Source: Sphacelaria rigidula (taxonomy: Eukaryota; Phaeophyceae; Sphacelariales). Taken from it: a stretch of 20,471 nt of DNA. The stretch lies in the NCBI GenBank assembly GCA_964200075.2, contig CAXNAA020000527.1:1-20471 (forward strand), written 5' to 3'. The notes beneath the pieces are model-generated. The model saw only the letters and a list, made by a program, of their open reading frames with translations. It searched no databases and was not told the origin of the DNA. Positions 17,551 to 20,471 of this stretch are shown here, one piece after another. Both the position numbers and the translations under genes were made by a program. Numbering within the stretch: the stretch's first letter is position 1; every line of letters starts with the position of its first letter.

Positions 17551-17877
17551 TTATTCCGTGCTGGTTGCACATGGGTCGGGATGGACAGTGCCCACCGGAG
17601 AACCAGCGGAGCAACGGCCGGTTGCGGAAGAAGTTGGCCGGAAACAGTAGGTAGGCAGGCACAGATTTTTACGCGCAAATTTTTGTTCCGCGTCCAATTT
17701 CGAACCTCGGAGCCAAGCGAATATGAAAAGCAGACTAGGCTCCTCTCTGTGGGGTGATCTAAAGTATCCGAGACGTGTGTTGGCGGTTTTCTCGGCTTGG
17801 GAGTCATAAGGTGGGTCAAACGTCATGAAAGTGGACAATCCGTGGGCCGAAGATCTGTTTGCCATAACATCCGGCCT
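17551..17877. other. No gene supported
   Basis: Overlapping short frames on both strands lack motifs. The sequence lies between two inverted-repeat elements and shows no repeat that I can follow. Confidence 0.4.
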
Positions 17878-18117
17878 TAGACCCTGAAATTGTGCACAGA
17901 TATTCTATGGGTGACTACGCAACTTTCGAAGAACGATTTTTTCTCCACTTTTTGGCGTTTTTCACCGTTTTCCGGGGGTCCCCATTTTTTCGGGAGAACA
18001 TCGATCCAATCGGACCCCGTGAAACGGTAGAGAAAAAAAAGAGAGGAAGCCTCGTTCTTCCAGAGTTGTGTAATCACTCGTAGAACAGCTGTACAATATT
18101 AAATATTTCAGGGTCTA
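17878..18117. mobile_element. 240-bp foldback element, ~105-bp arms (family A, copy 1)
   Basis: TAGACCCTGAAAT (17878-17890) is perfectly complementary to ATTTCAGGGTCTA (18105-18117). The complementarity continues inward with about 80% identity: matched words include GTGACTACGCAACT / AGTTGTGTAATCAC, GAAGAACGA / TCGTTCTTC and CACCGTTTTCCGGGGGTCC / GGACCCCGTGAAACGGTAG. A loop of about 30 bases remains (17982-18011). A related half-element lies at 19970-20080 and fragments at 19620-19662 and 20307-20390. Confidence 0.65.
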
Positions 18118-18224
18118 ACGGCGTGAGGCTTTTCGCTTTTGTGCGATAAACCTTGGCGTGCCGCGGTGAAACCGCAAAGTACTTGATTTTTGTACCAAAA
18201 CCGCGTCTTTGGGTCTTCTTTGAC
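18118..18224. repeat. Flank shared with the right-end copy of family A
   Basis: AACGGCGTGA (18117-18126) and the following hundred bases, through ACTTGATTTTTGTACCAAAA to CTTTGACGTTAA, align with 20091-20205. Both follow a family A foldback arm, so foldback and flank form one larger repeat. Confidence 0.55.
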
Positions 18225-18617
18225 GTTAACCCTTTTGGGACCGGGCCTCCAGAACGACCAAGTAGGCTGATCAGGAATGACGTGTGACGTTTGCACAAAA
18301 CAATGGTGTGTTGCTGAAAATCCGCGTATGTAACCGCACGGTTATGACGAAGACCGAAAGTTTCATCCGAATTATTTTCAGGTGCAGGGTGCGCATTAGG
18401 TGGTGTATATCTGATGTAGCAAGCAGTGTGAGTCGTGGTAAAGACCTAGCTTCCAACAGGATGCGGCAACCGGCGGGCCGCCCGCCACTTGTGGCTTTGG
18501 ATTATACTGTTGTCCCCATTACCTTGCCACACAGTCCTTTGTGGTCGGGGTGGGCCGCCGTTTCCCCCCTTGTTGCATGCGGCAAATTCTCTTCGCAGGG
18601 AATCAGCGTTGCGGCGC

Positions 18618-18857
18618 TCACGCATACAGCAGTATAGTATAGAGTAAAGTGTAGTACCCCTCTCCGATTGAAGCAGCAGCTACCGCTGCACACACCCTTG
18701 CACGTTCTGGGCAGTTTTCGGCTACCGTGATCAACTGCCTATATACAGCTTCTTGATCCCCATCCACAGCGTACTTGTTCACTGCACCCTGCAAGTCATC
18801 GCCAGAGGGATAAGCAGAACTCACGACAGTAGATCCTTTTGTTTTTCCGCAGCCCAC
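18618..18857 (-). other. Possible exon fragment, unknown product
   Basis: The minus frame is open for 79 codons without an ATG (it begins at GTG after a TAA a few codons upstream). It has protein-like amphipathic composition: SSAYPSGDDLQGAVNKYAV, DGDQEAVYRQLITVAENC, ARVCAAVAAASIGEG. AACAAAAG upstream could serve as a splice acceptor, but no good donor is visible. No family is recognised. It could equally be chance. Confidence 0.22.
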
Positions 18858-19023
18858 ATGGTTTTAGGTCGTGGTGAAAATGACCACATGGTAGCATGTA
18901 CACTCCTTCCCGGCTTTTCCGGTCGACCCTGTGTTGGTGTAAATTACTACGTTTTAGTAGGGAATGGAGACCCAAGAAAACCACCGGAAAACTCGGGAAC
19001 GGTATACTGAGTGCACGTCATAT

Positions 19024-19282
19024 CAGAGTAATGCCACGGGAGGGGTGTACAAATAATTTCTGAGGTAAGAATTCTTAGGAGCCCTTTATCTCATCCAAAA
19101 CAAGACTTGTGAAATAAGTGAGAGAATGCCAGGATTACAATCCCAATGTACTAGGGATATACCGAATGAAATTGCAAACGGGGATGCCCTGACCCATATT
19201 CTTGTGCATCTACGATCGTTAGGAGCCCCTGAACCAGACAAGATTCTGCGCAAAAAGTGCACCCCTACCGTAGCATTGCTCA
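19024..19282. mobile_element. MITE (family B), copy 1
   Basis: About 260 bases with terminal inverted repeats: GAGTAATGCCACGGG then AGGGGTGTAC at the left, GTGCACCCCTACCGTAGCAT at the right. The body aligns with the reverse complement of 19662-19938 over its whole length at about 80% (shared CATCCAAAACAAGACTTGTG versus CATCCAAAACACGACTTATG in copy 2). TCATAT occurs just outside both ends (19018-19023 and 19283-19288) and may be a short target-site duplication, though the boundary is uncertain by a base or two. No coding capacity. Confidence 0.65.
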
Positions 19283-19480
19283 TCATATAACCAAGTTCCG
19301 ACCGCCTTGCGCTTGGAAACCTGCGAAGACTTATCTGGGCCAGGGATAGAGTCCCCATACGATATTTACAGTGGCATCATACTCGCCAACAATCCTAGCA
19401 CTGGTCGTTCGGGTCTGGTCAATAAATTTCGCCTCGCCGTGATCGGGCAGGTCGCACGAAGACTTATTTTATCATTATTT

Positions 19481-19510
19481 CACTAACACAGGGTCGACCC
19501 TGTGTTAGTG
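19481..19510. repeat. 30-bp perfect palindrome with CACTA-type ends
   Basis: CACTAACACAGGGTC is followed directly by its exact reverse complement, with no loop. The ends CACTA and TAGTG are those of CACTA (EnSpm) transposons. A near copy of the right half, GTCGACCCTGTGTTGGTG, occurs at 18922-18939. It could be a pair of terminal repeats left after deletion of an element's interior, or two abutting termini. No matching 2-3-bp target-site duplication is visible. Confidence 0.6.
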
Positions 19511-19661
19511 GGGGGTCGGTCCCAAAAGGGTTAACAGGAAAATTCAAGCATCAGTTGATCGAGTTTTGCGAGGAAATTTTGTGGGGCCCTCCCTTGGATT
19601 ATGCGGCAACAAATCGTGCGCGAAAAAATGAAAAAAAAATCGTAGTACCGGTTTTACGGGG

Positions 19662-19938
19662 TTCCAGGAGCAATGCTACGGTAGGGGTGCACTTTTTGCA
19701 CGAAATCTTTTTGTCTGGTTCAGGGGGCTCAAACCAGTTCTAGATGCCCGAAAACATGGGTCAGGACATTCCCTTTGCAAATAAATTTGGGATATCCCCA
19801 GTACGTTGGAATAGTAGTCCTGGCGTACTCTCACATATTTTCATAAGTCGTGTTTTGGATGAGATGAAGGGCTCCTAACAATTCTAACCTCAGAAAATAT
19901 TTGTGCACCCCTACCGTACCGTAGCATCACTCCCAGAA
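19662..19938. mobile_element. MITE (family B), copy 2, opposite orientation
   Basis: 277 bases with TIRs TTCCAGGAGCAATGCTACGG (left) and CCGTAGCATCACTCCCAGAA (right), each flanked on the inside by TAGGGGTGCAC or its complement. It aligns with copy 1 in reverse. It sits between GTACCGGTTTTACGGGG and GTCGGAGCCCCGGAAAACG, which look like the two inner arm ends of a family A foldback, so it appears to have inserted into that element's loop. Confidence 0.65.
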
Positions 19939-20210
19939 TGGAGACAACTTCGAAAAACGACTTCGATCCCGTCGGAGCCCCGGAAAACGTTAAAGAAACT
20001 CAAAAAGTGAAGAGAAAAAAAAACGTCCGTAGAAAGTTTCGTTATGATACATAGCATCTGTGTGCAAAGTTTCAGGATATAACTCCTAATAACGGCGTGA
20101 AGGTTTGCGCGTTTGTGGAGGACGTGGGCTTGGAACGCGCAACTCCTAACTACTTGGTTTTAGTATGGAAACGTCTTTCGTGGTGAATTTTACGTCAAGG
20201 CAAGAAAAAC
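19939..20210. repeat. Right half of a family A foldback plus its shared flank (copy 2)
   Basis: From GGAGCCCCGGAAAACG (about 19974) to TTTCAGGATAT (20080) the sequence matches the reverse complement of the left arm of copy 1 (17878-17981): shared CAAAAAGTG, GAAAG, CATAGCATCTGTG / CATAGAATATCTGTG, TTTCAGG. The following bases 20091-20205 match 18117-18225. The left arm survives only in part near 19620-19662. Confidence 0.55.
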
Positions 20211-20471
20211 TGTATGAGGTTTTCGATTTTCTCCACCAAACTTTGTACATGTGTTCCTTGGACTATCCCAGGACGCATCATTCTATTATTGTTTTTTAGG
20301 TTAGTCTGTACCGCCTTCCGGGGGTCTTCATACTGGGACCACCGTAAGCCGGTAGAGAACGGAGAAAACACGAATTGTTGTCAAGAATGCATTTTTTTAA
20401 TTTGGAGCGTGTAGCCAAAATACACCAAGGCGTAGTAGATGTAGCATGTGTAGGATCCTGGATGATGACCA
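20211..20471. repeat. Fragment of family A at the window end
   Basis: CCGCCTTCCGGGGGTC (about 20309-20325), then GGACCACCGTAAGCCGGTAG and AGAACGGAGAAAACACG, follow the order of the central arms of copy 1 (17963-18040). The outer arms are not recognisable. The remaining bases show nothing supported. Confidence 0.4.

Larger units (their letters stand above)
18225..19535. repeat. Segment bounded by an 18-bp perfect inverted repeat
   Basis: GTTAACCCTTTTGGGACC (18225-18242) is exactly complementary to 19518-19535, and matching weakens but continues about ten bases inward (GGGCCTCC versus its counterpart). The 1.3-kb segment contains a MITE copy and a CACTA-like palindrome near its right end. These may be the terminal repeats of a non-autonomous element or arms of the surrounding repeat in opposite orientation. 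Confidence 0.45.

Noticed and set aside
1-20471. Search for CRISPR arrays, toxin-antitoxin pairs, phage or bacterial operons
   Set aside because: No regularly spaced short repeats, ribosome-binding-site-spaced gene series or prokaryotic protein families were seen; the only tandem array is the ~150-bp satellite.

Overview
The window looks like repeat-rich intergenic DNA from a eukaryotic nuclear genome. I see no intact cellular gene, no rRNA, no CRISPR array and no bacterial-style operon. Base composition is roughly balanced, homopolymer runs are common, and the recognisable genes are decayed eukaryotic transposon genes. The transposase type (PIF/Harbinger, DDE_Tnp_4 / plant transposon protein) and a low-complexity Myb-partner-like protein would suit a stramenopile alga such as a brown alga. 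That taxonomic guess is weak.

Layout: 1-1561 nothing supported. 1562-1652 degenerate tRNA-like sequence with a T12 tract. 2027-2177 a perfect 66-bp hairpin flanked by an 8-bp direct repeat. 3006-4162 (+) broken gene resembling the second (Myb-like) protein of Harbinger elements. 4235-4560 two degenerate ~167-bp tandem units. 5431-5871 inverted-repeat element. 6267-6614 (-) C-terminal piece of a Harbinger transposase. 6917-7862 decayed ~150-bp tandem satellite. 7863-10333 nothing supported. 10334-11900 (-) a longer Harbinger transposase pseudogene with a plausible 427-bp GT-AG intron and slippage frameshifts. 12076-13535 small palindromic repeats and two diverged copies of one repeat. 13965-14933 cysteine-rich reading frames of unknown meaning. 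15595-16952 a 350-bp, ~96% identical inverted repeat around a coding-like acidic segment. 17047-17550 another inverted-repeat element. 17878-20400 a nested mosaic of foldback elements, two inverted copies of a ~260-bp MITE and a 30-bp CACTA-like palindrome.

How the parts relate: a Harbinger transposase and its Myb-like partner normally act together in cut-and-paste transposition. Here the partner remnant (+) converges on two transposase remnants (-), all broken by stop codons or frameshifts, so no autonomous activity is expected. The most distinctive objects are the perfect hairpin with its 8-bp target-site duplication, the reconstructible history of the transposase pseudogene, the long recent inverted duplication, and the nested foldback/MITE cluster at the right end. 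I do not see evidence of a new functional system.
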